64,000 nt of DNA, taken from NCBI RefSeq assembly GCF_001866135.1, contig NZ_MODW01000009.1, positions 18,608-82,607 of the forward strand, written 5' to 3'. The notes under the pieces are model-generated. The model ran no database searches, was not told the origin of the DNA, and saw only the letters and a list, made by a program, of their open reading frames with translations. This stretch comes from Microbacterium sp. LCT-H2. GTDB taxonomy: Bacteria; Actinomycetota; Actinomycetes; Actinomycetales; Microbacteriaceae. Made by a program: the position numbers and the translations under genes. This document shows, piece after piece, positions 18,726-27,565 of the stretch (the first letter of the stretch is position 1; every line of letters begins with the position of its first letter).

Positions 18726-19895
18726 ATGGCACAGGCCCCCACCCGCGAGATCGGGATCATCATGAACGGCGTCTCCGGGCGCATGGGATACCGGCAGCAC
18801 CTGGTGCGGTCTATCCTCGCGATCCGCGACGAGGGCGGGATCGAGCTCCCCGACGGCACCCGCGTGACCGTGCGGCCGATCCTCGTCGGACGCAGCGAGG
18901 CCAAGCTCGCCGAACTGGCCGCGAAGCACGGCATCGAGGACTGGACGACCGACCTCGACGCCGCCCTCGCCGACCCGCAGTGGGAGATCTACGCCGACTT
19001 CCTCGTCACGAAGGCCCGGGCGTCCGCGATCCGCAAGGCCATCGCCGCCGGCAAGGCGATCTACACCGAGAAGCCCACCGCCGAGTCGCTGGACGAGGCC
19101 CTGGAGCTCGCGCGGCTGGCGCGCGATTCCGGCGTGAAGACCGGCGTCGTCCACGACAAGCTCTACCTCCCGGGGCTGCAGAAGCTCAAGCGCCTCATCG
19201 ACTCCGGCTTCTTCGGCCGCATCCTGTCCGTCCGCGGCGAGTTCGGCTACTGGGTGTTCGAGGGCGACTGGCAGCCCGCGCAGCGTCCGAGCTGGAACTA
19301 CCGCACCGAGGACGGCGGCGGCATCATCACCGACATGTTCCCGCACTGGAACTACGTGCTGGAAAACCTCTTCGGCGAGGTCACGAGCGTCTACGCGCAG
19401 GCCGCGGTGCACATCGCCGACCGCTGGGACGAGAAGGGCGAGCACTACACGGCCACAGCCGAGGACGCCGCCTACGGCATCTTCGAGCTCGACGGCGGGG
19501 CGATCGCCGAGATCAACTCCTCGTGGACCGTGCGGGTGAACCGCGACGAGCTCGTGGAGTTCCAGGTCGACGGCACGCACGGCTCCGCCGTCGTGGGGCT
19601 GTTCGGCGCCAAGATCCAGCCGCGCAACGCCACGCCGAAGCCCGTGTGGAACCCCGACCTGGAGGACAGCCACGACTACGACGCCGACTGGCAGCAGGTG
19701 CCGACGAACGACGTGTTCCACAACGGCTTCCGGCAGCAGTGGGAGGAGTACCTCACCTCGTTCGTCCTCGGCACCGACTATCCGTTCGACCTGCTCGCCG
19801 GCGCGCGCGGGGTCCAGTTCGCCGAGGCCGGACTCGCGTCCAGCGCCGAAGGGCGCAAGATCGTGCTCGAGCCGCTGACCCTGGACCACGCATGA
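18726..19895 (+). CDS. Gfo/Idh/MocA-family sugar dehydrogenase
   Basis: A 389-residue NAD(P)-dependent oxidoreductase. The N terminus (GIIMNGVSGRMGYRQHL) is a nucleotide-binding fold with GVSGRMG in place of the usual GxGxxG, and EKP at residues 115-117 (YTEKPTAES) is the family signature lysine-proline. GGGIITDMFPHW carries the usual active-site aspartate and histidine. Such enzymes oxidise or epimerise sugars and cyclitols. First gene of an operon with overlapping starts: DUF993 protein, then a TIM-barrel isomerase. The start at 18726 keeps the upstream operator outside the coding region. Confidence 0.87.
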   Translation: MAQAPTREIGIIMNGVSGRMGYRQHLVRSILAIRDEGGIELPDGTRVTVRPILVGRSEAKLAELAAKHGIEDWTTDLDAALADPQWEIYADFLVTKARASAIRKAIAAGKAIYTEKPTAESLDEALELARLARDSGVKTGVVHDKLYLPGLQKLKRLIDSGFFGRILSVRGEFGYWVFEGDWQPAQRPSWNYRTEDGGGIITDMFPHWNYVLENLFGEVTSVYAQAAVHIADRWDEKGEHYTATAEDAAYGIFELDGGAIAEINSSWTVRVNRDELVEFQVDGTHGSAVVGLFGAKIQPRNATPKPVWNPDLEDSHDYDADWQQVPTNDVFHNGFRQQWEEYLTSFVLGTDYPFDLLAGARGVQFAEAGLASSAEGRKIVLEPLTLDHA

Positions 19896-21112
19896 CCACC
19901 CTCCGCCTGCTCGCCGCCGACGGCCGCACCGCCGAGGCGGAGCTCCGGGAGGCCGGTGCCGTCACACGGCCGGAGGGTCCGCTCCGCAGTCGGGTGGCCT
20001 ACGCCGCCGCGCACGTCGTGCCGAAGGTGCACGCCGACAACACGCCGGGACGCCCGGCCGACATCGACTGGGACGCCACGCTCGCGTTCCGGCGCAACGT
20101 GTACTCGTGGGGACTCGGCGTGGCCGACGCGATGGACACTGCGCAGCGCAACATGGGCCTGGATGCGGCGGCGGTGCGCGAGCTCATCGCCCGCAGCGCC
20201 GAGGTCGCCCGCGAGGAGGGCGGGGCAGTCGTCGTCGGGGTCAACACCGATCACGTCGACGACGCACGCATCTCGCTCGATCAGGTGATCGCCGCTTATC
20301 TCGAGCAGCTGCACTTCGCCGAGGAGCAGGGGGCGGGGCCGGTGCTCATGGCGTCGCGGCACCTCGCCAGGGTCGCGGAGAGCGCGGACGACTACCGCCG
20401 CGTGTACCGCGAGGTGCTGTCCCGCGCATCGGCACCGGTCGTGCTGCACTGGCTCGGCACCGCGTTCGATCCGGAGCTGGCGGGGTACTTCGCGCCCTCG
20501 TCCTCCGGGGGGAGCGGCGGTCCCGCGTGGCAGGAGGCCGCCGAGGTGCTGCTCGACATCATCGGCGAGAACCGCGCCGCGGTCGCCGGGGTGAAGATGA
20601 GTCTGCTCGACGCGGAGTCCGAGGTCTGGGTGCGCGAGCGGCTGCCGGAGGGGGTGCGCATGTTCACCGGCGACGACTTCCACTACGTGGGCCTCATCGG
20701 CGGAGACAGTCTGGCCGACGCGGCCGCGCCCGAGGGGTCCGCGTCGCGCGGGCATTCGGATGCGCTGCTCGGCGCGTTCGCCGCTCTCGCCCCGGTGGCC
20801 TCCGCCGCGATCCAGGCGCTCGACGCGGACGACCCCGAGCGGTACCTCGCCCTCCTCGGGCCGACCGAGGAGCTGAGCCGGCAGGTGTTCGCGGCGCCGA
20901 CCTTCTACTACAAAACCGGGGTCGCCTTCCTGTCCTGGCTCAACGGTCATCAGCCGGCGTTCCAGATGGTCGGGGGACTGCACTCTGCGCGGAGCCTGCC
21001 GCACCTCAGCCGCATCGTCGAGCTGGCCAACGGGGCGCTCGCCCTGGAGCAGCCGGAGCTCGCGCGGGAGCGCTGGCACAGCCTGCTCCGGCTGAACGGG
21101 GTGGACGCATGA
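19892..21112 (+). CDS. DUF993 protein, DapA-like aldolase candidate
   Basis: A 406-residue TIM-barrel protein of family DUF993, annotated in databases as dihydrodipicolinate-synthase-like. GVKMS with Lys235 sits where DapA-type enzymes keep the Schiff-base lysine (GIK). It overlaps the upstream dehydrogenase stop and the downstream isomerase start (both ATGA), so the three proteins are made together. A retro-aldol cleavage of an oxidised sugar acid is a reasonable guess but unproven. The position of an active-site tyrosine could not be fixed by eye. Confidence 0.8.
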   Translation: MTTLRLLAADGRTAEAELREAGAVTRPEGPLRSRVAYAAAHVVPKVHADNTPGRPADIDWDATLAFRRNVYSWGLGVADAMDTAQRNMGLDAAAVRELIARSAEVAREEGGAVVVGVNTDHVDDARISLDQVIAAYLEQLHFAEEQGAGPVLMASRHLARVAESADDYRRVYREVLSRASAPVVLHWLGTAFDPELAGYFAPSSSGGSGGPAWQEAAEVLLDIIGENRAAVAGVKMSLLDAESEVWVRERLPEGVRMFTGDDFHYVGLIGGDSLADAAAPEGSASRGHSDALLGAFAALAPVASAAIQALDADDPERYLALLGPTEELSRQVFAAPTFYYKTGVAFLSWLNGHQPAFQMVGGLHSARSLPHLSRIVELANGALALEQPELARERWHSLLRLNGVDA

Positions 21113-22026
21113 CCGCCCCCCGGAGCCTGGCGGCGGAGCGCGAGTCCCGGGCGGCCGGCGTCGGGACCGTGCCGCACCCGCGGCTCTCGATCAACCAGGC
21201 CACCGTGAAGCACGCGGACCTCGCGACGGCCCTGCGCGTCACGGCGGCGGCGGGGGTCGAGGCCATCGGTCTGTGGCGGGAGCCCGTGCAGGCGGTGGGC
21301 CTCGATGTCGCCGCCCGCATGCTGACCGACTCCGGCCTGCGCTTCACGACCCACTGCCGCGGGGGCTTCTTCACGCTGCCCGCGGGCCCGGAGCGCGAGG
21401 CCGCCCTCGACGACAACCGCCGGGCGATCGAGGAGGCGGCCACTCTCGCGGCGGCCGGTGCCGAGGGGTCGACGGCTGTCCTGGTGCTCGTCGCCGGCGG
21501 TCTTCCCGAGGGGTCGCGCGACCTCGTCGGGGCGCGGGAGCGCGTTCGCGATGCGATCGGCACCCTCGCGGAGGACGCCCGGGCCGCCGGGGTGACCCTC
21601 GCGATCGAGCCGCTGCATCCGATGTACGCCTCCGACCGTGCCGTGGTCTCCACCCTCGGTCAGGCGCTCGACATCGCCGCGGACTTCGACCCTGCCGTGG
21701 TCGGTGCCGCCGTCGACACGTTCCACATCTGGTGGGACCCGCAGGTGCTCGACCAGATCGCCAGGGCCGGACGCGAGGGCCGCATCGCCACGTATCAGGT
21801 GTGCGACTGGAAGACCCCCCTTGCCGCAGACCCCCTCCTCTCCCGGCACTATCCGGGGGACGGGGTGATCGACTTCAGCGCCCTGACCCGCGCCGTGCAG
21901 GACACCGGCTACGACCGTGACATCGAGGTGGAGATCTTCCATGCCGACGTGTGGGCCGACGACCCGGCTCGTGTGGTCCGTCGCACGGCCGAGGCCTTCG
22001 CGACGGCGGTCGCCCCCCACCTGTGA
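21109..22026 (+). CDS. sugar phosphate isomerase/epimerase (AP-endonuclease-2 TIM barrel)
   Basis: A 305-residue xylose-isomerase-like TIM barrel. LSINQATVKHADLATALRVTAAAGVEAIGLW opens the barrel, and AIEPLHPMYASDR, VDTFHIWWDP and IEVEIFHADVW carry the Glu, Asp, His and Glu residues that bind the divalent metal in this family. Third gene of the operon, overlapping the DUF993 gene by four bases. The substrate is unknown; the context implies a keto-sugar or cyclitol derivative produced by the Gfo/Idh enzyme. Confidence 0.87.
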   Translation: MTAPRSLAAERESRAAGVGTVPHPRLSINQATVKHADLATALRVTAAAGVEAIGLWREPVQAVGLDVAARMLTDSGLRFTTHCRGGFFTLPAGPEREAALDDNRRAIEEAATLAAAGAEGSTAVLVLVAGGLPEGSRDLVGARERVRDAIGTLAEDARAAGVTLAIEPLHPMYASDRAVVSTLGQALDIAADFDPAVVGAAVDTFHIWWDPQVLDQIARAGREGRIATYQVCDWKTPLAADPLLSRHYPGDGVIDFSALTRAVQDTGYDRDIEVEIFHADVWADDPARVVRRTAEAFATAVAPHL

Positions 22027-22053
22027 CCCCCGGTCTCGTCCCCACCGAGGTTC

Positions 22054-22131
22054 CGGATGCACGACCCCGCCACGGATGCACGACCCGTTCCCGGGTGTCG
22101 GTCGTCCCGTCGTGCTCAGGTCGTGCATCCG
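22054..22131. repeat. A-family palindromic repeat, copy A2
   Basis: CGGATGCACGACC occurs twice in direct orientation (22054-22066 and 22073-22085) and its exact inverse GGTCGTGCATCCG at 22119-22131. The doubled left arm also appears in the cydD copy. Confidence 0.75.
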
Positions 22132-22168
22132 TCCCGGTCTCGGTCGTCGTGTGTCGGATCGACCGGGG

Positions 22169-22256
22169 GACACCGGCACGACTCGGGTTCGTCTGCAGGG
22201 TCAGACCTGGGTTCCGGTCGTGCAGGCGGGACGAGGTCGTGCAGGTGGGACTCGAC
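22169..22256. repeat. A-family long unit, copy A3
   Basis: An 88-bp unit from GACACC to CTCGAC with internal CACGACTCGGG, CAGACCTGGG and GGTCGTGCAGGCGGGACGAG blocks. It is repeated with small changes at 22333-22419. Confidence 0.7.
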
Positions 22257-22332
22257 GAGGAAGTCCGTACCGTCCCGTTCCCCGGTCTCGGTCGTCGTGT
22301 TTCGGACCCACGTCGTGTATTGGTCCCACAGG

Positions 22333-22419
22333 GACACCTGCACGACTCGGGAACGTGTGCACGGCCAGACCCGGGGTTCGGTCGTGCAGACGGGACGAGG
22401 TTGTGCAGACGGACTCGAC
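22333..22419. repeat. A-family long unit, copy A4
   Basis: An 87-bp direct repeat of the unit at 22169: GACACC, CACGACTCGGG, CAGACCCGGG, GTCGTGCAGACGGGACGAG, then CTCGAC. The start-to-start distance is 164 bp. Confidence 0.7.
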
Positions 22420-22514
22420 ACGGGGAACGGAAGGGGCCGGGTCGTCCGACCGGGGAGCCCGGGGTGGACGGGCCGGACGGTGCCGGCGGACGGGAGGACT
22501 GAGAGGATGACGGG

Positions 22515-23279
22515 ATGACGGGGATCCGTGCGGGGCTGTGCTCGGTGACGTTCCGGGCGCTGCCGCCGGAGAGGATCGTCGGGCTCGCGGCTGCCGCGGG
22601 CCTCGACGTGATCGAGTGGGGCGGCGACGTGCATGTGCCGCCGGGGGACGTCGACCGCGCGGCGGAGGTCGCGCGGATGACCACCGATGTTGGGCTCGCC
22701 GTCGCGTCCTACGGGTCGTACTTCCGCGCCGGTCCGGAGGAGTCGCTCACCGCCGTCCTCGACAGCGCCGCGGCCCTGGGTGCCCACCGCGTGCGGGTGT
22801 GGGCGGGTGCGCACGGCTCGGCGGAGGCGTCGGCGGAGGAGCGCCACCGCATCGTGACCCGCCTCCGGCAGGCGGCGGACGAGGCCGCGGCGCGCGGCAT
22901 CGGGCTCGCCCTGGAGTTCCACGGCGGCACGCTCGCCGACACCGCCCCGGCCACCCTTGAGCTGCTGCAGGAGGTCGACCACCCGATGCTGTCGACGTAC
23001 TGGCAGCCCACGGTCGGCGCCCCCGTCCCCGTGGCGCTCGAGGAGTTCCGTCGGCTCGGCCCGCAGGTCTCCGCCGCTCATGTCTTCTCCTGGTGGCCGC
23101 GCACCGAGCGCCACACCCTCCGCTCCCGGTCCGCGCTCTGGACACGGTTCTTCGCGGACGTCGCCGCCGCCCCGCAGCCGCCGCGCGACGCGCTGCTGGA
23201 GTTCGTGCCCGGCGACGCCCCTGAGCTGCTCGCCGGCGAGGCCGCTGCCCTCCTCGGGTTTCTGGGGCGGCAGCCGTGA
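22515..23279 (+). CDS. sugar phosphate isomerase/epimerase (second TIM barrel)
   Basis: A 254-residue AP-endonuclease-2-type TIM barrel, shorter than and diverged from the one at 21109. VIEWGGDVHVPPGD, LALEFHGGTL and the C-terminal LLEFVPGD supply acidic metal ligands typical of the family. It starts after the repeat-filled gap, 44 bases before a LacI regulator gene. Having two such enzymes in one locus suggests sequential isomerisations or two related substrates. Confidence 0.83.
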   Translation: MTGIRAGLCSVTFRALPPERIVGLAAAAGLDVIEWGGDVHVPPGDVDRAAEVARMTTDVGLAVASYGSYFRAGPEESLTAVLDSAAALGAHRVRVWAGAHGSAEASAEERHRIVTRLRQAADEAAARGIGLALEFHGGTLADTAPATLELLQEVDHPMLSTYWQPTVGAPVPVALEEFRRLGPQVSAAHVFSWWPRTERHTLRSRSALWTRFFADVAAAPQPPRDALLEFVPGDAPELLAGEAAALLGFLGRQP

Positions 23280-23322
23280 GCGCCCCTCGAAGCGGTTCCG
23301 GCGCCGTCGGTAGGCTCGGAGC

Positions 23323-24390
23323 ATGACCCCGCCCGTCACTCCGGCAGAGCCGCCGGCCGCGCGCCGCCCCCGTCACGCGCGGGGACCGGCACCCACGCTG
23401 CACGACGTCGCACTCGAGGCCGGAGTGTCCCTGGCGACCGCGTCGCGCGTGCTCAACGGTTCCGAACGCAAGGTCGCCGCCCCCTTCCGGGAACGGGTGG
23501 AGGCCGCCGCCGAGGCCCTCGGCTACACGGCCAACGTCTCCGCGCAGGCGACCGCCCGCGGACGCTCGCCGGTGATCGCGCTCCTCGTCGCCGACATCGC
23601 CGACCCCTACTTCGGTCTCATCGCCTCGGGCGTCGCCCGCGGAGCCGACGAGCAGGGCCTCGTCGTGACGGTGGCCATCACCGAGCGCGATCCGGCGCGG
23701 GAGGCCCGGATCGTCCGCGCGCTGCGCGGACAGCGACCGCAGGGCCTCATCCTCGCCGCCTCGCGGACGCAGGAGGAAGGGCAGGCCGAGACGGCCCGCG
23801 AGCTCGCCGAGTTCACCCGCCTCGGGGGCCGTGTGGTCGCGTTCGGTGCGGACGGCGACGGGGATCGCCGGGTGGAGATTGACAACCGGGCCGGGGCCGC
23901 CGCGCTCGGTCGTCGCATGGCGGCACTCGGCTATCGTTCCGCCGTGCTCGTCGGGGCGGCGGAGGGCGTGCGGACCTCGGACGACCGGCTGGCGGGCTTC
24001 CGCGCCGGTTTCGCGGAGGGCGGGGGAGAGGTCGCGCAGACCGTCCGCGGAGACTTCCGCCGCGAGTCCGGGGCGGCGGCGATGACCGAGGCCCTCGCCG
24101 CCGGTGTCCCCGCGGGCACCGTCGTGTTCGGCATCAGCGACGTCGTGGCGATCGGCGCGATGGCGGCCATCCGCGCGGCCGGCCGGGAGGTCGGCGCGGA
24201 CATCGCGGTCTGCGGCTTCGACGACGTGCCCTCGAGTCGCGATGTGACACCGGCCCTCACCACGGTCTGCGTGCCGCTGAGTGACGCCGGGTACCAGGCC
24301 TTCCGCGCGATCGTCGACGAGGACTGGCAGCAGCCGTCGCTCCCCCTCGAGGTGGTCGTCCGCGCGAGCACCCCGGGGCTCGGGGCATGA
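23323..24390 (+). CDS. LacI-family transcriptional regulator
   Basis: A 355-residue regulator with a LacI helix-turn-helix at residues about 24-46 (TLHDVALEAGVSLATASRVLNGSE) and a sugar-binding domain (VIALLVADIADPYFGLIASGVARGADEQG to IAVCGFDDVPSSRDVTPALTTV). A -10 hexamer TAGGCT (23311-23316) ends six bases before the ATG, suggesting a leaderless mRNA. It overlaps the glycerate kinase start by four bases. It is the best candidate for binding the operator shared at 17358, 18662 and 25588. Confidence 0.92.
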   Translation: MTPPVTPAEPPAARRPRHARGPAPTLHDVALEAGVSLATASRVLNGSERKVAAPFRERVEAAAEALGYTANVSAQATARGRSPVIALLVADIADPYFGLIASGVARGADEQGLVVTVAITERDPAREARIVRALRGQRPQGLILAASRTQEEGQAETARELAEFTRLGGRVVAFGADGDGDRRVEIDNRAGAAALGRRMAALGYRSAVLVGAAEGVRTSDDRLAGFRAGFAEGGGEVAQTVRGDFRRESGAAAMTEALAAGVPAGTVVFGISDVVAIGAMAAIRAAGREVGADIAVCGFDDVPSSRDVTPALTTVCVPLSDAGYQAFRAIVDEDWQQPSLPLEVVVRASTPGLGA

Positions 24391-25490
24391 CCCGCGTCGT
24401 CATCGCTCCGGACAGCTTCAAGGGCACGATCACCGCGGCCGACGCCGCCGCGGCGCTCGCTGCCGGCTGGCGGGAGGTCGAGCCGGCCGCGGACATCGTC
24501 CTCCGCCCGATGGCCGACGGCGGGGAGGGGACCGTCGCGGCGTTCGCGACGGCGGTACCGGATGCACAGCGCCTGCCGGTCACGGTGGACGGTCCGGCGG
24601 GCGCTCCCGTCGAGACGTCCTGGCTGCTCCTGCCGAGCACGACCGACGCCCCCGGCGGCACGGGCGTCGTCGACATCGCCTCGACCTCGGGCATCGAGCT
24701 CCTCGACGGTCTGCGCCCCTGGGAGGCCGACACGATCGGCTTCGGGCAGGCGATCGCCGCGGCCCTCGATCACGGCGTCTCGCGCCTGATCCTCGGCATC
24801 GGCTCCAGTGCTTCCACCGACGGCGGCACCGGCCTGCTCACCGCTCTCGGGGCACGCTTCCTCGACGCGGACGGTGAGCCGGTGGCGCGGGGCGCGCGTG
24901 GTCTGGTGGATATCGTCACGGCCGACCTCGGGGCGCTGCGCACGGCAACCGACGTCCGCGTGCTGACCGATGTCACGAATCCGCTCGTCGGCCCTCGCGG
25001 TGCGGCGGCGGTGTTCGGTCCGCAGAAGGGCCTCACGGCTCCGGAGGACATCGCCCGTGTCGACGACGCGCTCGCGCACCTCGCCGCCCTCCTTCCTGTC
25101 GATCCGGCGCTGCCCGGCACCGGTGCCGCCGGAGGGACGGGGGCCGCGCTCGTGCGCTGGGGCGGGGTCCTCGCTCCGGGGGCGGCCGAGGTGGCGGCCC
25201 TCATCGATCTGGCCGGGGCCGTGCGGGGCGCCGAGGTCGTGATCACCGGCGAGGGATCCTACGACGGACAGTCGGGCGACGGGAAGGTGCCGTCGTTCCT
25301 CGCCGCGCTCGCCGCCGAGGCAGGGGCGCGTCCTCTGCTCGCGGCGGGTCGGATCGCGGACGACGCGGATACGAGCCTCTTCGCGGAGGCGATGTCGTTG
25401 ACCGCGCTGGCGGGGTCGCCGACCGCCGCCCTGACCGACCCCGCACGCTGGCTGCGGGTCGCGGGCGCGGCTCTCGCCCGGACGCGGTGA
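24387..25490 (+). CDS. glycerate kinase
   Basis: A 367-residue protein of the GlxK/GarK glycerate kinase family: the start VVIAPDSFKGTITAADAAAAL, MADGGEGTV, GIGSSASTDGGTGLL, the DVTNPLVGPRGAA segment and VVITGEGSYDGQS. It phosphorylates glycerate to 2- or 3-phosphoglycerate, feeding lower glycolysis. It is coupled to the LacI regulator by an ATGA overlap. It gives the locus an exit to central metabolism: whatever the upstream enzymes cleave probably yields glycerate. Confidence 0.93.
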   Translation: MTRVVIAPDSFKGTITAADAAAALAAGWREVEPAADIVLRPMADGGEGTVAAFATAVPDAQRLPVTVDGPAGAPVETSWLLLPSTTDAPGGTGVVDIASTSGIELLDGLRPWEADTIGFGQAIAAALDHGVSRLILGIGSSASTDGGTGLLTALGARFLDADGEPVARGARGLVDIVTADLGALRTATDVRVLTDVTNPLVGPRGAAAVFGPQKGLTAPEDIARVDDALAHLAALLPVDPALPGTGAAGGTGAALVRWGGVLAPGAAEVAALIDLAGAVRGAEVVITGEGSYDGQSGDGKVPSFLAALAAEAGARPLLAAGRIADDADTSLFAEAMSLTALAGSPTAALTDPARWLRVAGAALARTR

Positions 25491-25544
25491 CCGGCCAGGA
25501 CGCCCCGCCCGAGGGGGCGACGACGGTGCGGCCGCGGCCATGCG

Positions 25545-25573
25545 TTGACACGGCAGAAGCGTCGGCATAGACT
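25545..25573 (+). promoter_or_regulatory. consensus promoter of the ABC transporter operon
   Basis: -35 TTGACA (25545-25550), 17-base spacer, -10 TAGACT (25568-25573): close to the housekeeping consensus. Transcription should start near 25580, just before the operator at 25586. Confidence 0.85.
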
Positions 25574-25585
25574 CGCAACACCGAA

Positions 25586-25603
25586 CGGGAATGCGCTTTC
25601 CCG
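25586..25603. promoter_or_regulatory. shared LacI-type operator, site 3
   Basis: CGGGAATGCGCTTTCCCG is an 18-bp palindrome with 16 of 18 symmetric positions. It sits just after the predicted transcription start of the ABC operon, a standard repressor position. Its 14-bp core matches the sites at 17358 and 18662. Confidence 0.75.
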
Positions 25604-25631
25604 AATCCTTCACGAAGATGTCGAGGACCCC

Positions 25632-26483
25632 ATGTCGTCTGCCCCCTCCGCGACCATGACCCTGGCGCTGGCCGCCGATCGTCCCGAGCCTCCGGGCATC
25701 GTCCGCTGGTGGAGCCGCCACTGGCACCCGCTCGTCTTCGTGCTCGCGGTGCTCGCGCTCTGGTGGGTCTCCACGAGCCTCGGGTGGGTGCCGGCCTTCA
25801 TCATCCCGTCGCCGGCCGACACCTGGGCCGCCTTCACCGACAACGCCGCCTACCTTGCGCAGAACACCTGGGTCACCACCTACGAGACCGTGATCGGGTT
25901 CGTCATCGCGGTCGTCGTCGGCGTCCTCGTCGCGGTGCTCATGGTCTACTCGCGAGGCCTGGAGCAGACGCTCTATCCCGTCATCCTCTTCGCGCAGGTC
26001 ATCCCGAAGATCGCCATCGCCCCGCTGTTCGTCGTGTGGCTCGGGTTCGGGGCGGAGCCGAAGATCCTCGTGGCCGTGCTCATGGCGTTCTTCCCTGTCG
26101 TCATCTCGGCCCTCGCGGGTCTGCGCACCGTCGACCCGGAGATCCTCCAGCTCGCGTCGACCATGGGAGCCAGCCGCTTCAAGACCTTCCTCAAGGTGCG
26201 GCTGCCCGCGGCTCTGCCTGAGCTCCTCTCCGGCCTCAAGGTCGCCGCGACCCTCGCGGTCACCGGTGCCGTCGTCGGTGAGTTCGTCGGCGCGAACGAG
26301 GGCCTCGGCTACGTGATCCTCCAGGCCAACGGCAACCTCGACACCGCGATGCTCTTCGCCGCGCTCATCATCATGTCGCTGCTCGGCGTCATCCTCTTCG
26401 GCATCATCCAGATCGCCGAGCGCTTCCTCATCCCGTGGCACGCCTCCAAGCGCGACGTCGCCGCGGCCACCGTCCGACTCTGA
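25632..26483 (+). CDS. ABC transporter permease, NitT/TauT type
   Basis: A 283-residue inner-membrane permease with about six hydrophobic helices and the EAA-type loop STMGASRFKTFLKVRLPAALPELLSGLK that contacts the ATPase. The family (SsuC/TauC/ThiX-like) imports nitrate, sulfonates, thiamine precursors and similar small molecules, not usually sugars. First gene of a permease, binding protein, ATPase operon driven by a consensus promoter with a LacI-type operator. The ATG at 25632 lies downstream of the operator. Confidence 0.9.
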   Translation: MSSAPSATMTLALAADRPEPPGIVRWWSRHWHPLVFVLAVLALWWVSTSLGWVPAFIIPSPADTWAAFTDNAAYLAQNTWVTTYETVIGFVIAVVVGVLVAVLMVYSRGLEQTLYPVILFAQVIPKIAIAPLFVVWLGFGAEPKILVAVLMAFFPVVISALAGLRTVDPEILQLASTMGASRFKTFLKVRLPAALPELLSGLKVAATLAVTGAVVGEFVGANEGLGYVILQANGNLDTAMLFAALIIMSLLGVILFGIIQIAERFLIPWHASKRDVAAATVRL

Positions 26484-26513
26484 CCCCCCTCGCCCCCACG
26501 AAAGAAGGCACTG

Positions 26514-27554
26514 ATGAAGAAGTCAGGCACCATCCTCAGCTCGATCGCCCTCGCGTCCGCCGCGGTGCTCGCCCTCTCCGGCTGCGGAGGATCGACGGCC
26601 CCGGCGAGCTCCGGCGACGGTGACGGTGACGGCGGCGAGCTCACACCGGTCACCCTCATGCTCAACTGGTACCCGTACGGCGAGCACGCGGCCTTCTACT
26701 ACGGCGTCGACCAGGGCATCTTCGAGGAGCACGGCATCGACCTCACGATCAAGGCCGGCCAGGGGTCGACGAAGACCGCACAGGCCGTCGGGCAGGGGCA
26801 GGTCGACTTCGGCTGGGCGGACACCCCGGCCGTCCTCGCGAACATCGACAAGGGCGTCGGCATCAAGAGCGTCGGCGTCTTCCTGCAGACCACGCCGTCG
26901 GCCGTGCAGGTCTTCGCCGACTCCGGCATCTCCAGCCCCGAAGACCTCAAGGGCAAGGCCATCGCTGTCTCCGCGGGCGACGCCCCGACCACCACCTTCC
27001 CGATGTACCTCGAGGCCGTGGGCCTGGAGGAGGGCGATGTGACGCAGCAGAACCTCGACGCCGCGGGGAAGATCGCCGCCATGCTCTCGGGCAAGGTCGA
27101 CGGCCTCATCGGCTTCGCGCACGACCAGGGCCCCACCATCGCCGACAAGAGCGGCAAGGACGTCGAGTACCTGCGCTACTCCGACGCCGGCCTGAACTTC
27201 TTCAGCAACGGCCTGATCGCCCCGACCGACACCATCGAGAACGACCCGGACCTCGTCGAGGCGCTGGTCGCGGCGACCTCCGAGGCCTTCGCGGCGGCGC
27301 AGGAGGACCCCGAGGCGGCGGTGGCCGCGATGGAGGGCAAGGACCCGCAGATGCCGTCGCAGGAGGTGCTGCTGCACCAGTGGGAGGAGACCATCGAGCT
27401 GCTCCACACCGACGCCACCGACGGCCAGGCTCCCGGCGCGAACGCCACCAAGGACTGGGAGTCCACGCTGGAGGTGCTGTCGGAGGCCGGGCTCATCTCG
27501 GGCGACGGCGACGTGGACACCTACTTCGACGACGCCTTCACCCCCGGGAAGTGA
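26514..27554 (+). CDS. ABC transporter substrate-binding lipoprotein, NMT1/THI5-like
   Basis: A 346-residue lipoprotein. The signal peptide ends in LSGC with lipidated Cys24, followed by a Gly/Ser/Asp-rich linker. The mature domain begins VTLMLNWYPYGEHAAFYYGVDQGIFEEHGID, characteristic of NMT1/ThiY-like binding proteins of NitT/TauT systems. It captures the substrate outside the membrane for the permease encoded 30 bases upstream. The ligand is not readable; regulation with sugar-catabolic genes suggests a hydroxylated carbon compound rather than nitrate. Confidence 0.9.
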   Translation: MKKSGTILSSIALASAAVLALSGCGGSTAPASSGDGDGDGGELTPVTLMLNWYPYGEHAAFYYGVDQGIFEEHGIDLTIKAGQGSTKTAQAVGQGQVDFGWADTPAVLANIDKGVGIKSVGVFLQTTPSAVQVFADSGISSPEDLKGKAIAVSAGDAPTTTFPMYLEAVGLEEGDVTQQNLDAAGKIAAMLSGKVDGLIGFAHDQGPTIADKSGKDVEYLRYSDAGLNFFSNGLIAPTDTIENDPDLVEALVAATSEAFAAAQEDPEAAVAAMEGKDPQMPSQEVLLHQWEETIELLHTDATDGQAPGANATKDWESTLEVLSEAGLISGDGDVDTYFDDAFTPGK

Positions 27555-27565
27555 GACCGATCGTC

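Larger units (their letters stand above)
22027..22514. other. 488-bp gene-free region filled with A-family repeats
   Basis: Between the two TIM-barrel isomerase genes lie one palindromic copy (A2) and two direct ~88-bp units (A3, A4) 164 bases apart. The remaining sequence contains further GTCGTG/CACGAC words. I see no coding signal or clear promoter apart from these repeats. Confidence 0.7.
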
